Shown here: one piece after another, positions 16,380 to 25,467 of the stretch | Numbering within the stretch: position 1 is the first letter of the stretch | Layout of the letters: each line of letters begins with the position of its first letter | NCBI GenBank assembly: GCA_045133615.1 | Contig: JBGUUQ010000056.1 | Span: 1 to 64,000 of the forward strand | Reading direction: 5' to 3' | Origin: M3 sp045133615 | Lineage (GTDB): Bacteria > Bacteroidota > Bacteroidia > Bacteroidales > Muribaculaceae | Length of the DNA stretch: 64,000 bases | Program-made: the position numbers and the translations under genes | The notes under the pieces: model-generated | Told to the model about the DNA's origin: nothing | The model's database searches: none | The model's input: only the letters and a program-made list of their open reading frames with translations

Positions 16380-17264
16380 TTAATTTAAACTGTCTAATAC
16401 TCGGCGAATCTGTTCGTAGGTGGTGATTCTGGTGGGTACCAAGGGGAGACGAAGTTCGTTTTCGATATATCCCATGGCATTGAGCAGGCACTTGACTCCA
16501 GCCGGATTGCCATCGACAAAGAGGAGGCTGAAAAGCTCTGTGAATCGATGATGGATTGTCAAGGCGCGGGCATAGTCTCCTTCGAGAGCCAATCGCACCA
16601 TGCGTGAAAATTCCTTGGGGAATGCGTTGCCTATAACGGAGATGACTCCGACTGCACCAAGTGTAATCAGAGGGAATGTGATGCCGTCGTCTCCTGAAAT
16701 CACCATAAAGTCTTCGTGCTTGTTTTTGATGATGTCGTCCATCTGGGTGATGTTGCCCGATGCTTCTTTGATGCCGATGATGTTGTCGAAGTCGCGCGAG
16801 AGGCGGAGGGTGGTTTCGGCGGTCATGTTTACACCGGTACGACCGGGCACATTGTAGAGAATCACCGGAATCGGCGACGCTTCGGCGATGGCTTTATAGT
16901 GTTGGTAGATGCCTTCTTGAGATGGTTTGTTGTAATAAGGCACAACGGAGAGTACTGCGCTGAAAGGGGAAAGGTCGGAGGTCTTCAATTCCTCAACAAG
17001 AGCCATTGTGTTGTTTCCTCCAATACCTATCACTAAGGGGACGCGACCGGCAACACGTTCGACGATGAAATCTTTTACCTGTTTTCGCTCATTGGGGGCA
17101 AGGGTGGCAGTTTCGGCAGTAGTGCCCAATACCACGAGATAATCAACACCGTTTTTTATCTGATATTCCAACAAACGAGCCAATGCATCATAGTCGACTG
17201 TCTTATCTTTTTTGAAAGGAGTGATAAGTGCCACTCCCATGCCTTTTAGATTGATACGCGCCAT
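16380..17264 (-). CDS. dapA: 4-hydroxy-tetrahydrodipicolinate synthase
   Basis: DapA condenses pyruvate with aspartate semialdehyde in lysine and diaminopimelate synthesis. The start is set at 17264 (MARINLKGMG), giving the normal 294 residues; an upstream Met at 17348 would place 28 odd residues over the promoter. Key residues are visible: GTTAE at 47-51, Y111 in VPYYNKPSQEG, Y137 in LYNVPGRTG, and the Schiff-base lysine K166 in IGIKEASG. It stands alone, between a thioredoxin gene (divergent) and tRNA-Arg. Confidence 0.95.
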   Translation of the reverse strand: MARINLKGMGVALITPFKKDKTVDYDALARLLEYQIKNGVDYLVVLGTTAETATLAPNERKQVKDFIVERVAGRVPLVIGIGGNNTMALVEELKTSDLSPFSAVLSVVPYYNKPSQEGIYQHYKAIAEASPIPVILYNVPGRTGVNMTAETTLRLSRDFDNIIGIKEASGNITQMDDIIKNKHEDFMVISGDDGITFPLITLGAVGVISVIGNAFPKEFSRMVRLALEGDYARALTIHHRFTELFSLLFVDGNPAGVKCLLNAMGYIENELRLPLVPTRITTYEQIRRVLDSLN

Positions 17265-17296
17265 ACTTTTGTAGTGATGTGTGATATTTTGGATTA

Positions 17297-17328
17297 CAAA
17301 GTTAGCGATATTTCGCTTTTCCGACAAA
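17297..17328 (-). promoter_or_regulatory. Promoter of dapA
   Basis: On the minus strand: TTTG (17325-17328), 20 bp, TAACTTTG (17297-17304), a full match to the Bacteroidetes consensus. The leader is about 25 nt, which supports the shorter dapA start. Confidence 0.72.
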
Positions 17329-17394
17329 ATTATCGTAATTAAAAACATTCCTTTTTATTCGGTGTTATACATATAAACACTAATTCACTCCCTT

Positions 17395-17691
17395 ATGACC
17401 GAGTTTAAAGATACTATCAAAAGTTCAAAACCGACTTTGGTTGACTTCTATGCTTCATGGTGTGGTCCATGCAAGATGATGCTTCCAATCCTTGACGAAC
17501 TTCACTACACACTTGCCGGTAAGGCTACGATTATGAAAATCGATGTAGACCGTGAGCAGGCTCTTGCCGCTGAATATAATATCCGCTCTGTTCCCTCTCT
17601 TATCATTTTTAAGAATGGGGAGCCGGCATGGCGAGCGGTGGGAGTTCAGACGGCAGCGACTCTCCGCGATGCAATCGAACAGCTATACTAA
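17395..17691 (+). CDS. Thioredoxin
   Basis: The 98-residue protein has a single thioredoxin fold with the redox motif WCGPC (C23, C26), the cis-proline segment RSVPSLIIF and the terminal helix. It lacks a signal peptide and so is a cytoplasmic dithiol reductant. Bacteroidales usually carry several thioredoxins, so I do not assign it as the main trxA. Confidence 0.93.
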   Translation: MTEFKDTIKSSKPTLVDFYASWCGPCKMMLPILDELHYTLAGKATIMKIDVDREQALAAEYNIRSVPSLIIFKNGEPAWRAVGVQTAATLRDAIEQLY

Positions 17692-17707
17692 CTCCTTCTT
17701 TATGCTA

Positions 17708-17743
17708 AGGCGGTCACCCGGAACGTGTTCCGGATGACCGCCT
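17708..17743. terminator. Bidirectional terminator between thioredoxin and the AspT-like gene
   Basis: A long stem AGGCGGTCA-C-CCGGAAC / GTTCCGG-A-TGACCGCCT with one internal mismatch and a GT apex lies between two convergent genes. Confidence 0.75.
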
Positions 17744-17769
17744 CGTTTATTGTGTTATCTTTGTTCTGT

Positions 17770-19458
17770 CTATGCGGCTAATGCAAGTACGAGCACTTGT
17801 GCTGCCACGATGCGGAGGAACATTGTCAACGGATAAACCGTAGAATATGCCACTGCGGGAGCATCGTTGCCGGAGCTGTTGTTGGCATAAGCAAGTGCCG
17901 GCGGGTCGGTATATCCACCCGACATAAGACCCATCAATGTGAGGTAATTGAGTTTGTAGACTCCTCGACCGATGCATCCGACGATGAGCAAGGGGACAAC
18001 TGTGATGATAAAGCCCCAAATCACCCACCACATACCGGTGTAGTTAAATACCGTTGCTGCGAAATTTTTGCCGGAGGCAATACCTACCGATGCAAGGAAG
18101 AGGCAGATGCCTATTTCTCTCATGAATAGTGATGCGCTCGATGAGGTGTAGGTGACCAATTTGATTTTATAGCCGAATTTGCTTATAAGGATTGCCACCA
18201 CGAGCGGACCTCCTGCTAAACCGAGTTTCATCGGCACACTCACTCCGGGGAATGCTATCGGAATCATACCAACTACGATACCGAGGAAGATGCCGACAAA
18301 CAGAGTAATCATATTTGGTTCGTTCAGACGCTTCATTGAGTTACCGAGTTTTTCGGCAAGACGATTGATGTCTTCCAGATTGCCGACTACCGTAATGCGG
18401 TCGCCTACTTGAAGACGCAAGTTGGGCGAAGCCAGCAAGTCGACGCCGGCACGATTTACGCGTGTGGCGTTCAGTTTATAACCCATGCGTAGACGCAATG
18501 AACCGATTGCAACACCGTTGTATTCGTTTTTAGTAATCAAGATGCGTCGCGAAAGCACTTGGCTCGGAGTTGTCTCCCAGTCCATCTCAATGCTTGGACC
18601 GATGACGGCTTTGAAACGGTCTTCGTCTTGCGCCGAAAGGACTACGAGGAGCTTGTCGCCCGTATGAATTTCAGTAGATGAGTTGGGTATGACGATTTCT
18701 CCGTTGGGTTTGCACAGACGCGATACGACAAAATTACATTGAATGATGTCGTGCAAATCGCGAAGAGTAGTGCCGTCGATAAGTTTGTTGGTCAACTCGT
18801 AGGTCACGATATGCGGAGCCAATTGGCTGTTTTCGTTGTCTTCTTCCACTTGACGCACCTCATCTTCCACTTTTATGCGGAATATGGCACGGATGAGGAG
18901 CATGCTCAATATGATACCGATTACACCGAGCGGATATGCCGCTGCATATCCCATCGCCATGACGTTTGTCATGTTTACCGCATCGGGATGTACTTGTACG
19001 ATTGCTTGTTGAGCAGCACCGAGTCCGGGGGTGTTGGTCACTGCACCTGACATCACGCCGACGAGTGCGCCTATCGTTGTGTTGCCATCAAGAAAGAATA
19101 TAGCCAACACTATCAATACGTTGAGCGCAATTCCAAGCGTGGCAAGTCCGTTGAGTAGCATTCCCCCTTTTTTGAATGAGGAGAAAAATGCCGGTCCCAC
19201 TTGCAGACCTATCGAAAAGATGAACAATATCAATCCGAATTCTTGGATGAAGAGTAAAACATTTCTATCCACTTCATAGCCGAGGTGACCGACTATCAAT
19301 CCCATGAACAACACGAATGTGACACCGAGGGAGATGCCGCCAATTTTTACTTTACCTAAGAATACGCCTGATGCAATCACAAAGGCATACAGCAGTATTG
19401 TTGCGGCAAGCGATGTGTTTCCCGGCGAAAGGAGATTTGTAAACCATTCAAAACTCAT
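17770..19458 (-). CDS. AspT/YidE-type putative transporter (AAE family)
   Basis: The 562-residue protein has the duplicated layout of aspartate-alanine exchanger family members: about five membrane helices in the first 180 residues, two TrkA-C (RCK_C) domains at about 200-375 (LRDLHDIIQCNFVVSRL and IGSLRLRMGYKLNATRVNRAGVDLLASPN), and a second membrane half from about 390. Repeated motifs GLQVGPAFF and GAVTNTPGLGAA recur as GKNFAATV and GGYTDPPALAYA. RCK_C domains suggest ligand gating. The substrate is unknown; dicarboxylates or amino acids are known for relatives. Confidence 0.88.
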   Translation of the reverse strand: MSFEWFTNLLSPGNTSLAATILLYAFVIASGVFLGKVKIGGISLGVTFVLFMGLIVGHLGYEVDRNVLLFIQEFGLILFIFSIGLQVGPAFFSSFKKGGMLLNGLATLGIALNVLIVLAIFFLDGNTTIGALVGVMSGAVTNTPGLGAAQQAIVQVHPDAVNMTNVMAMGYAAAYPLGVIGIILSMLLIRAIFRIKVEDEVRQVEEDNENSQLAPHIVTYELTNKLIDGTTLRDLHDIIQCNFVVSRLCKPNGEIVIPNSSTEIHTGDKLLVVLSAQDEDRFKAVIGPSIEMDWETTPSQVLSRRILITKNEYNGVAIGSLRLRMGYKLNATRVNRAGVDLLASPNLRLQVGDRITVVGNLEDINRLAEKLGNSMKRLNEPNMITLFVGIFLGIVVGMIPIAFPGVSVPMKLGLAGGPLVVAILISKFGYKIKLVTYTSSSASLFMREIGICLFLASVGIASGKNFAATVFNYTGMWWVIWGFIITVVPLLIVGCIGRGVYKLNYLTLMGLMSGGYTDPPALAYANNSSGNDAPAVAYSTVYPLTMFLRIVAAQVLVLALAA

Positions 19459-19532
19459 AGAAGTGGAATGTTAAATGTTTGATGCAGATACGATTGCGAA
19501 ACGATGGGCGTTTCACCGATAAAAATCGAGTG

Positions 19533-19540
19533 CAAAGTTA
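19533..19540 (-). promoter_or_regulatory. -7 element of the AspT-like gene
   Basis: On the minus strand TAACTTTG matches the consensus fully; no TTTG is seen at the -33 spacing. It gives a leader of about 70 nt. Confidence 0.4.
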
Positions 19541-19601
19541 AGAATTTTTACTCATCCGTGCGCTCTCGGGTGATGGAAATTTCGTGTGAAATTCAAAAAT
19601 T

Positions 19602-20264
19602 TTACAATTTCGATTTTTCGATGTAGTCCAATATCTGTTCTGCTTCATCTACGATATGGTCGGCATAATATTCGCGAAGCTCATCCGCGGGTCTGAATCC
19701 CCAAGTGACACCAACCGATTCGATGCATGCACGTCGGGCTGTCTCCATATCCACGCCGGAATCTCCGACATAAAGCACATCGGCCTTTGCCGTAGGTACT
19801 TTAGAAAGAATATCGAACACAATCGATGGATCCGGCTTTACGGGATAATCATCTTTTTGTCCCTCTATAGCCGCCCAACGGATGTTCGGGAAATAAAAAC
19901 GAATCAGTTTGTCTACGGCGCTCTGGTATTTGTTTGACGCGACGGCAAGTTTCACTCCGCGGTCTTGGAGTGTGGCGAGCAATTCGGGGATTCCCTCATA
20001 GGGGTGAGTATAATCTGTGTTGTGTTCACCGTAATACTCCATAAATTTTCTTCTCAAAGATGTCACCTCTTGCTCATTGCGGGCGTAATCCGGCAATGTG
20101 CGTTCGAGCAACCGGCTCACACCGTTTCCAACAAAAAATGGATACGACGACAATTGATGAGTGGGGTAGCCGCTTTGCTCCAACGCGTAGTTGGCTGCCA
20201 TTCCCAAATCCTGAATCGTATTGAGTAGAGTTCCATCGAGGTCGAATATCACCAATTGTTTCAT
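19602..20264 (-). CDS. HAD-superfamily hydrolase, phosphoglycolate phosphatase-like
   Basis: The 220-residue protein has the four HAD motifs: DLDGTLLNT (nucleophile D8, acid D10), AVASNK with Ser, the motif III lysine in VKPDPSIVF, and GDSGVDMETA. The cap at residues 15-85 is of subfamily IA type. Relatives hydrolyse 2-phosphoglycolate or small sugar phosphates; the true substrate cannot be set from the sequence. It is monocistronic, followed by the AspT-like gene which has its own -7 box. Confidence 0.88.
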   Translation of the reverse strand: MKQLVIFDLDGTLLNTIQDLGMAANYALEQSGYPTHQLSSYPFFVGNGVSRLLERTLPDYARNEQEVTSLRRKFMEYYGEHNTDYTHPYEGIPELLATLQDRGVKLAVASNKYQSAVDKLIRFYFPNIRWAAIEGQKDDYPVKPDPSIVFDILSKVPTAKADVLYVGDSGVDMETARRACIESVGVTWGFRPADELREYYADHIVDEAEQILDYIEKSKL

Positions 20265-20288
20265 GAGTCTGTAAATTTTTTCTTAGTG

Positions 20289-20320
20289 CGAAATTACAAT
20301 TATTATTCCACTTACCCAAA
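20289..20320 (-). promoter_or_regulatory. Promoter of the HAD hydrolase
   Basis: On the minus strand: TTTG (20317-20320), 20 bp, TAATTTCG (20289-20296; one base off TAnnTTTG). Confidence 0.52.
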
Positions 20321-20385
20321 TTTGCTCGTATAGTCATAGTGCTGACTTTTTTAGCAATAAATTTTATGATTTCATCCTTTTGTTT

Positions 20386-20393
20386 TACCTTTG
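20386..20393 (+). promoter_or_regulatory. -7 element of the LysE-type gene, almost touching its start codon
   Basis: TACCTTTG matches the consensus and ends only 7 bp before the ATG at 20401, so the transcript would start at or within a few bases of the start codon. The site overlaps the alternative upstream ATG at 20380, arguing against that start. At -33 there is TTTT instead of TTTG with a 20-bp spacer. Confidence 0.5.
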
Positions 20394-20400
20394 TCTATCA

Positions 20401-21042
20401 ATGGAAGAATTTCTATATATAATCATTCGAGGATTGGCTATCGGCATTCTTATATCCGCTCCGATGGGCCCTATAGGAATGTTGTGCATCCAGCGTACAC
20501 TCAACAAGGGACGTTGGCCTGCATTCTATACAGGAGTGGGAGCAGCTATTTCCGACCTTGTCTACTGCTTGTTGGCCGGTTTCGGATTGTCGTTTGTCAC
20601 CGACTTTATTGAGACCAACCAATTGCTGCTGCAAATCCTCGGAAGCGTAGTATTGGCATGTTTCGGAGTGTATCTTTTCCGGAAAAATCCGTCTCGCTCA
20701 CTGAAGACACCCGACGAAACTGTCGATTCCTCATGGATGGATTTCGTTTCGGGATTTCTGTTTACGTTTTCTAATCCGCTCATACTATTTTTTATCATCG
20801 GACTTTATGCCCGATTCAACTTCCTCCAACCCGAATTTCAGATATATCATTATATAGCCGGTTACATCAGCATCTTCCTTGGTGCACTGTTGTGGTGGTT
20901 CCTTATCACATTCGGAGTCAATAAAGTGCGTCGGCATTTCAATGTCCGTTCCCTTTGGCTCATCAACCGCACCATTGCCACGATACTTATCATAATGGCA
21001 ATCATCGGCTGCACAATCGGCACTAACAACATTCTTAAATAA
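20401..21042 (+). CDS. LysE/RhtB-type amino acid exporter
   Basis: The 213-residue membrane protein has six hydrophobic segments and the family N-terminal motif (GLAIGILISAPMGPIGMLCIQRTL), plus FTFSNPLILFFIIGLY in the middle. The family exports basic or neutral amino acids. The start is taken at 20401 (MEEFLYII) because the longer frame from 20380 begins inside the promoter. Its stop codon overlaps the next start by one base (TAATG), so the two genes are translationally coupled. Confidence 0.88.
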   Translation: MEEFLYIIIRGLAIGILISAPMGPIGMLCIQRTLNKGRWPAFYTGVGAAISDLVYCLLAGFGLSFVTDFIETNQLLLQILGSVVLACFGVYLFRKNPSRSLKTPDETVDSSWMDFVSGFLFTFSNPLILFFIIGLYARFNFLQPEFQIYHYIAGYISIFLGALLWWFLITFGVNKVRRHFNVRSLWLINRTIATILIIMAIIGCTIGTNNILK

Positions 21043-21701
21043 TGGCAACAGCAAAGACTCTCCACATTCCGTATATTCCGGAACTTGACAATCTTGAAGC
21101 CGAAGAAGTGGCTGATATTCTTGAAGATAAAGGAACTCGCCAATCCATCGATTCGCTCAATTGGGCGGATCAGTATCCATATCATCCGTTGACTGTATTC
21201 TCTACGGCACATTCCGATCATTATCTGTATATCGATTTCTTCGTACGAGCCAATTATCTTCGTGCAATGAATTATAAGAATAATTCTCCGGTGTATGAAG
21301 ATTCGTGCATAGAGGTGTTTTTGCAGCCACAAGGAGAAGAGGGAATATATTATAATTTTGAGTTTAATTGCATCGGGACAATTAATGCATCACGACGCAC
21401 GTCGCGCGAGAACCGAGTTCGCCTTACGGATGCAGAATTGGATACGGTGAAACGCTATGCTTCATGCGGAAACCGACCTTTTCAAGAGGTGGAAGGTCTG
21501 TTTGCATGGAATGTTGTCATTGCCATACCGTTGGAACTTATTGGAATCAAGTATGACGGTTCCCCGCTCGAAATGCGTGGCAACTTCTATAAGTGCGCAT
21601 CGGCAACCTCTCAGCCTCACTATTTGAGTTGGTCGCCAATCGAAACACCCGCTCCCGACTTCCATCGCCCCGAATTTTTCGGCACAATCATCCTCGATTA
21701 A
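21042..21701 (+). CDS. CBM9-like carbohydrate-binding domain protein
   Basis: The 219-residue protein is a single family-9-like carbohydrate-binding (DOMON-related) fold: WxxQYPYHPLTVFSTAHSDHYLYIDFFV, then SPVYEDSCIEVFLQP, YYNFEFNCIGT and FAWNVVIAIPLELIG. There is no signal peptide, so it is probably cytoplasmic, unlike CBM9 modules of secreted xylanases. It is coupled to the LysE-type exporter, but no functional link between the two is evident. Stand-alone cytoplasmic members are common in Bacteroidetes and have no assigned function. Confidence 0.75.
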   Translation: MATAKTLHIPYIPELDNLEAEEVADILEDKGTRQSIDSLNWADQYPYHPLTVFSTAHSDHYLYIDFFVRANYLRAMNYKNNSPVYEDSCIEVFLQPQGEEGIYYNFEFNCIGTINASRRTSRENRVRLTDAELDTVKRYASCGNRPFQEVEGLFAWNVVIAIPLELIGIKYDGSPLEMRGNFYKCASATSQPHYLSWSPIETPAPDFHRPEFFGTIILD

Positions 21702-21740
21702 CCTAAAATCATGCGAAAGGGTTGATAAGAAAAGAAACAA

Positions 21741-22136
21741 ATGAAAGAAAAATTAAAATATACCCCGGAATATATCACATCTCTCGACCAAAACGAGGTT
21801 TTCGTATTTGGCAGTAACCTTGATGGCATTCACGCCGGTGGAGCTGCGCGTGTGGCCCGTATGCGATTTGGCGCGATTATGGGGCAGGGGATAGGAATTC
21901 AAGGCCAATCCTATGCTATTCCAACTATGCAAGGCGGCGTTGAAACAATTCGGCCATATGTTGACGACTTCATCAAATTTGCTCAGCAGCATCCAGACTT
22001 AACTTTTTATGTAACTCGTATCGGGTGCGGAATCGCCGGATTTAAGGATGAGGAGATAGCTCCATTGTTTGATGCTGCATTTGATATGCCTAATGTCATT
22101 CTTCCCGAATCATTCTGGCAGATGCGAAAGAAATAA
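21741..22136 (+). CDS. A1S_2505-family (phage non-structural-like) protein
   Basis: The 131-residue protein carries the family pattern FVFGSNLDGIHAGGAARVA, then a Gly-rich stretch, QSYAIPTMQGG and FYVTRIGCGIAGFKDEEIAPLF. The conserved Gly/Asn-rich motifs recall nucleotide- or ADP-ribose-binding folds, but the molecular function of the family is not known to me. Homologues occur in both phage and bacterial genomes; nothing phage-like surrounds it here. It lies 39 bp after the CBM9-like gene and may share its transcript. Confidence 0.75.
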   Translation: MKEKLKYTPEYITSLDQNEVFVFGSNLDGIHAGGAARVARMRFGAIMGQGIGIQGQSYAIPTMQGGVETIRPYVDDFIKFAQQHPDLTFYVTRIGCGIAGFKDEEIAPLFDAAFDMPNVILPESFWQMRKK

Positions 22137-22206
22137 GATAGCATAGCTACGATTTTGATGCTTGCAGATTGATAAATTATTTCATCGGATTTTAAGATTA
22201 TAAAGT

Positions 22207-22240
22207 AAATCGTCCGGAAGGGAAACCTTTCGGACGATTT
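22207..22240. terminator. Bidirectional terminator between the A1S_2505-like gene and ettA
   Basis: The stem AAATCGTCCG/CGGACGATTT extends inward through GAAGG/CCTTT (one G-U) to a GAAA tetraloop. The core CGTCCGGAAGG recurs in the terminator at 29100-29149. Confidence 0.8.
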
Positions 22241-22263
22241 GCGTATGATGAGTTTTGTGGAGA

Positions 22264-23946
22264 TTATTCCATGAGTTTGCGATAGCGGCGACGCGGGGGT
22301 TCTTTGCCATCGTTGTGTGCTCGCTTAAACTCTTCGTAATCGGAATATGAACCTTCAAAGAATACGACATTGTCCGGCTCAAATGAAAGGATATGCGTAC
22401 AGATGCGGTCGAGGAACCATCGGTCGTGGCTTACAACCACTGCACATCCGGCAAAGTCATCAAGACCCTCTTCAAGTGCGCGAAGAGTGTTTACGTCAAT
22501 ATCGTTGGTCGGTTCGTCGAGAAGCAATACGTTGCCTTCCTCTTTAAGAGCCATTGCGAGGTGCAGACGATTGCGTTCACCACCCGACAACACTCCGATT
22601 TTCTTCTCTTGGTCGGCTCCCGTGAAGTTGAATTTCGACAAGTAAGCACGAGCATTTACGTCGCGACCACCCATGCGGAATGATTCAACCCCTTGAGAGA
22701 TGACTTCGTAGACAGTCTTTTCAGGTAGAAGGTCGTGGTGACGTTGGTCTACGTAAGCTATCTTTACGGTTTCGCCCACATCGAAAGTGCCGGCATCGGC
22801 TTGTTCCTGTCCCATGATTAAGCGGAAGAGGGTTGTTTTGCCGGCTCCGTTCGGACCAATTACGCCAACGATACCATTTGGTGGCAATGAGAAATTGAGA
22901 TCTTTGAATAGTTGCTTCTTCCCGTATGCTTTGGCAAGCCCTGACGCTTCGATTACTTTATTGCCGAGACGCGGACCATTCGGGATGAATATTTCGAGAC
23001 GTTCTTCACGAGCCTTTTGGTCTTCATTTAGCAGTCGGTCGTAGGAGTTAAGACGTGCTTTTCCTTTTGCTTGACGAGCTTTGGGTGCCATTCGTACCCA
23101 TTCCAATTCGCGTTCGAGGGTCTTACGGCGTTTGCTGGCCTGTTTTTCCTCTTGAGCCATGCGTTTGGTCTTTTGATCAAGCCATGAAGTATAGTTGCCT
23201 TTCCATGGAATACCTTCGCCTCGGTCGAGTTCGAGAATCCAACCGGCCACATGGTCAAGGAAATAGCGGTCGTGGGTGATAGCGATAACAGTACCGGGAT
23301 ATTGGCGAAGATGCTGTTCGAGCCAATCGATTGACTCGGCATCGAGGTGGTTGGTAGGCTCGTCGAGGAGCAATACATCGGGTTGTTGCAAAAGCAATCG
23401 GCAAAGGGCGACACGGCGACGTTCTCCTCCCGACAATGTGGCTACATTTTGGTCGTCGGGCGGACATTGCAATGCGTCCATGGCGCGTTCGAGTTTGGAG
23501 TCGATATTCCAAGCATCGGCAGCATCAAGTTTGTCTTGCAATTCAGCCTGACGTGCGATGAGAGCATCCATTTTGTCCGGATCGTCGAGCACTTCGGGAT
23601 CGCCGAACGATTCATTGACTTTGTCAAACTCTGCGAGCAAATCCATAATTGGTTGCACACCTTCACGCACAATTTCAATTACAGTCTTGTCGGGGTCGAG
23701 TTTCGGCTCTTGTTCGAGATAGCCGACTGAATATCCGGGAGAAAACACGACTTCACCTTGAATATCTTTGTCAAGTCCGGCTATAATCTTCAACAAAGAT
23801 GATTTACCGGAACCGTTAAGACCGATAATACCAATCTTTGCTCCATAAAAGAATGAAAGGTAGATGTTTTTAAGCACTTGCTTCTGTGGCGGGTAGATTT
23901 TGCTCACACCTACCATTGAGAATATTACTTTTTTATCGTCTGCCAT
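22264..23946 (-). CDS. ettA: Energy-dependent translational throttle protein EttA (ABC-F)
   Basis: EttA binds the ribosomal E site and gates entry into elongation according to the ATP/ADP ratio. The 560-residue protein has two ABC domains: Walker A GLNGSGKSS (42-50) and GPNGAGKTT, signatures LSGGERRR and LSGGERNR, Walker B LLLDEPTNHLD and LLLDEPTNDID. Between motifs of the first domain is the arm-like insertion, and between the domains the charged linker (KRMAQEEKQASKRRKTLERE). It lacks membrane segments. It is the last gene of the DUF4293-ruvX-def-ettA operon. Confidence 0.93.
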   Translation of the reverse strand: MADDKKVIFSMVGVSKIYPPQKQVLKNIYLSFFYGAKIGIIGLNGSGKSSLLKIIAGLDKDIQGEVVFSPGYSVGYLEQEPKLDPDKTVIEIVREGVQPIMDLLAEFDKVNESFGDPEVLDDPDKMDALIARQAELQDKLDAADAWNIDSKLERAMDALQCPPDDQNVATLSGGERRRVALCRLLLQQPDVLLLDEPTNHLDAESIDWLEQHLRQYPGTVIAITHDRYFLDHVAGWILELDRGEGIPWKGNYTSWLDQKTKRMAQEEKQASKRRKTLERELEWVRMAPKARQAKGKARLNSYDRLLNEDQKAREERLEIFIPNGPRLGNKVIEASGLAKAYGKKQLFKDLNFSLPPNGIVGVIGPNGAGKTTLFRLIMGQEQADAGTFDVGETVKIAYVDQRHHDLLPEKTVYEVISQGVESFRMGGRDVNARAYLSKFNFTGADQEKKIGVLSGGERNRLHLAMALKEEGNVLLLDEPTNDIDVNTLRALEEGLDDFAGCAVVVSHDRWFLDRICTHILSFEPDNVVFFEGSYSDYEEFKRAHNDGKEPPRRRYRKLME

Positions 23947-23966
23947 TGTATATAAAGTTGAAAAAA

Positions 23967-24527
23967 TTATCGTTTGGGAGCGAAGCGCACAGGATAGTCC
24001 ACACGGATGCGACCTTCCATGATGTTGTGGAGTTTTTTACGAATGAGTTGTTTGCGTATCGGTGAGATATGGTCGATATATAATTTACCCTCAAGATGGT
24101 CGCACTCATGCTGAACGATGCGAGCAAGGAATCCGGAAATTTCCTGTTCGTGGGATTGGAAATTTTCATCAAGCCACTTCAAGCGGATGTGTTCAACTCT
24201 TGCAACGCTTTCCGACAATCCGGGAAGGCTGAGACAACCCTCGTCGCGCGAACAGCGGTCGCCGTCAAGCACCTCGATTTCAGGATTGATAAGGGCATGC
24301 TTCCATCCGGCGCACTCCGGGTGGCTGTCGCCTACTACGTCGGCATCAATTACTACGATGCGGTCATTGCGCCCTATCTGAGGTGCAGCAAGGCCTACAC
24401 CTTCTGAGGCATACATGGTTTCAAACATATTTTCGACCAACTCTTTCAATTCCGGATAGTCGGGAGTGATGTTTTCCGACTCCCGGCGCAATACGGGATG
24501 GCCGTATAGATAAACGGGGAGTTTCAT
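23967..24527 (-). CDS. def: Peptide deformylase
   Basis: The enzyme removes the N-formyl group from nascent proteins. The 186-residue protein has the three family motifs: GVGLAAPQIG (43-52), EGCLS (96-100, metal ligand C98) and QHECDHLEG (metal ligands H140 and H144, catalytic E141). It lies 3 bp from ruvX and 20 bp from ettA in one operon, a translation- and repair-related set common in Bacteroidales. Confidence 0.96.
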   Translation of the reverse strand: MKLPVYLYGHPVLRRESENITPDYPELKELVENMFETMYASEGVGLAAPQIGRNDRIVVIDADVVGDSHPECAGWKHALINPEIEVLDGDRCSRDEGCLSLPGLSESVARVEHIRLKWLDENFQSHEQEISGFLARIVQHECDHLEGKLYIDHISPIRKQLIRKKLHNIMEGRIRVDYPVRFAPKR

Positions 24528-24530
24528 ATC

Positions 24531-24953
24531 TTATTGATTGAATGATTTACTTTGGAGGTAATCGTTGAGAATGATTGTCGCAGAAATTTCATCGACAACG
24601 GCCTTGTCGCGACGTGCCATTTTTTTCATTCCGGAGTCGATCATGGATTGATGGGCCAATACGGAAGTAAAGCGTTCATCCCAAAAGATGACGGGAATTG
24701 ACGGCAATTGGCGTTTCAAATGCGTGATGCCGGCTTTGATATACTGCATGGACTCCGACGGCTCTCCTTTCATTGTGGTAGGTTTGCCCACAATAATGGC
24801 ATCAACCTGCTCACGAGATGTATAATCCGTGATGAATTTCACCAACTCGTGGGTCGGGACGGTAGTCAATCCGTTGGCAACAATGCGCAACATGTCGGTC
24901 ACGGCTATGCCGCAACGCTTACGTCCGTAGTCGATAGATAGGAGGCGTCCCAT
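24531..24953 (-). CDS. ruvX: YqgF/RuvX-family putative Holliday junction resolvase
   Basis: The 140-residue RNase H-fold protein has the N-terminal LLSIDYGRKRCGIAV (catalytic D8), the central IIVGKPTTMKGEPSES, and WDERFTSVLA with further acidic residues, ending in DEISATIILNDYL. The family is tied to 16S rRNA 5' maturation and Holliday junction processing. It is tightly packed between DUF4293 and def. Confidence 0.93.
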   Translation of the reverse strand: MGRLLSIDYGRKRCGIAVTDMLRIVANGLTTVPTHELVKFITDYTSREQVDAIIVGKPTTMKGEPSESMQYIKAGITHLKRQLPSIPVIFWDERFTSVLAHQSMIDSGMKKMARRDKAVVDEISATIILNDYLQSKSFNQ

Positions 24954-24962
24954 TCGTTACGA

Positions 24963-25424
24963 TTATCGGATTCGGTCGTAACTTTCGAGTTTTTTACGGT
25001 CGCGCGCCATTCCGCGATGAGCAAACCGCAAGCAGATTATCGAAATGATCGGAAGCATTAATCGTACGTTAAAATATTCGGTTGCGGTAGCTGCGAGGTC
25101 GGTTGCAGCCATCTTGGCAAGAATAAAAAACGTAAAACAGGAAACCAAAGATAGCACCAATGAGATGAAAGTCATCTTCATCTGTAACTTAAGATCTTTA
25201 TACAGGAAAATCGTGATAAGTGTCAACACTACAATTAGGCAGTTGACAATAAAATATACCGTAGAACATTGCGCACAAGAGCCGTCTTCCGCTGTAATGC
25301 CACACGAATTCATTGTGTAGACTCCATCGGCTGTTGTGAAACTGACGGAGGGAATAAAGCAAAACAATGCCATAGTGATGGCTGCGATAAGAAGAAATAC
25401 TGATTGCCAGCGTTGTATTACCAT
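24963..25424 (-). CDS. DUF4293 family membrane protein
   Basis: The 153-residue protein has the family start VIQRWQSVFLLIAAI and four membrane helices (about 8-28, 58-78, 86-106, 120-140), followed by a basic tail (RFAHRGMARDRKKLESYDRIR). A cysteine cluster sits in the first loop (CGITAEDGSCAQC). It is found next to ruvX/def in Bacteroidetes genomes; its function is unknown. It is the first gene of the operon. Confidence 0.85.
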   Translation of the reverse strand: MVIQRWQSVFLLIAAITMALFCFIPSVSFTTADGVYTMNSCGITAEDGSCAQCSTVYFIVNCLIVVLTLITIFLYKDLKLQMKMTFISLVLSLVSCFTFFILAKMAATDLAATATEYFNVRLMLPIISIICLRFAHRGMARDRKKLESYDRIR

Positions 25425-25467
25425 AATCGTTTATTGAACGTTTTTTAAGTTATCAATAATTATACCA

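Noticed and set aside
17265..17348. Upstream extension of dapA
   Set aside because: It covers the canonical promoter at 17297-17328 and adds residues not found in the family.
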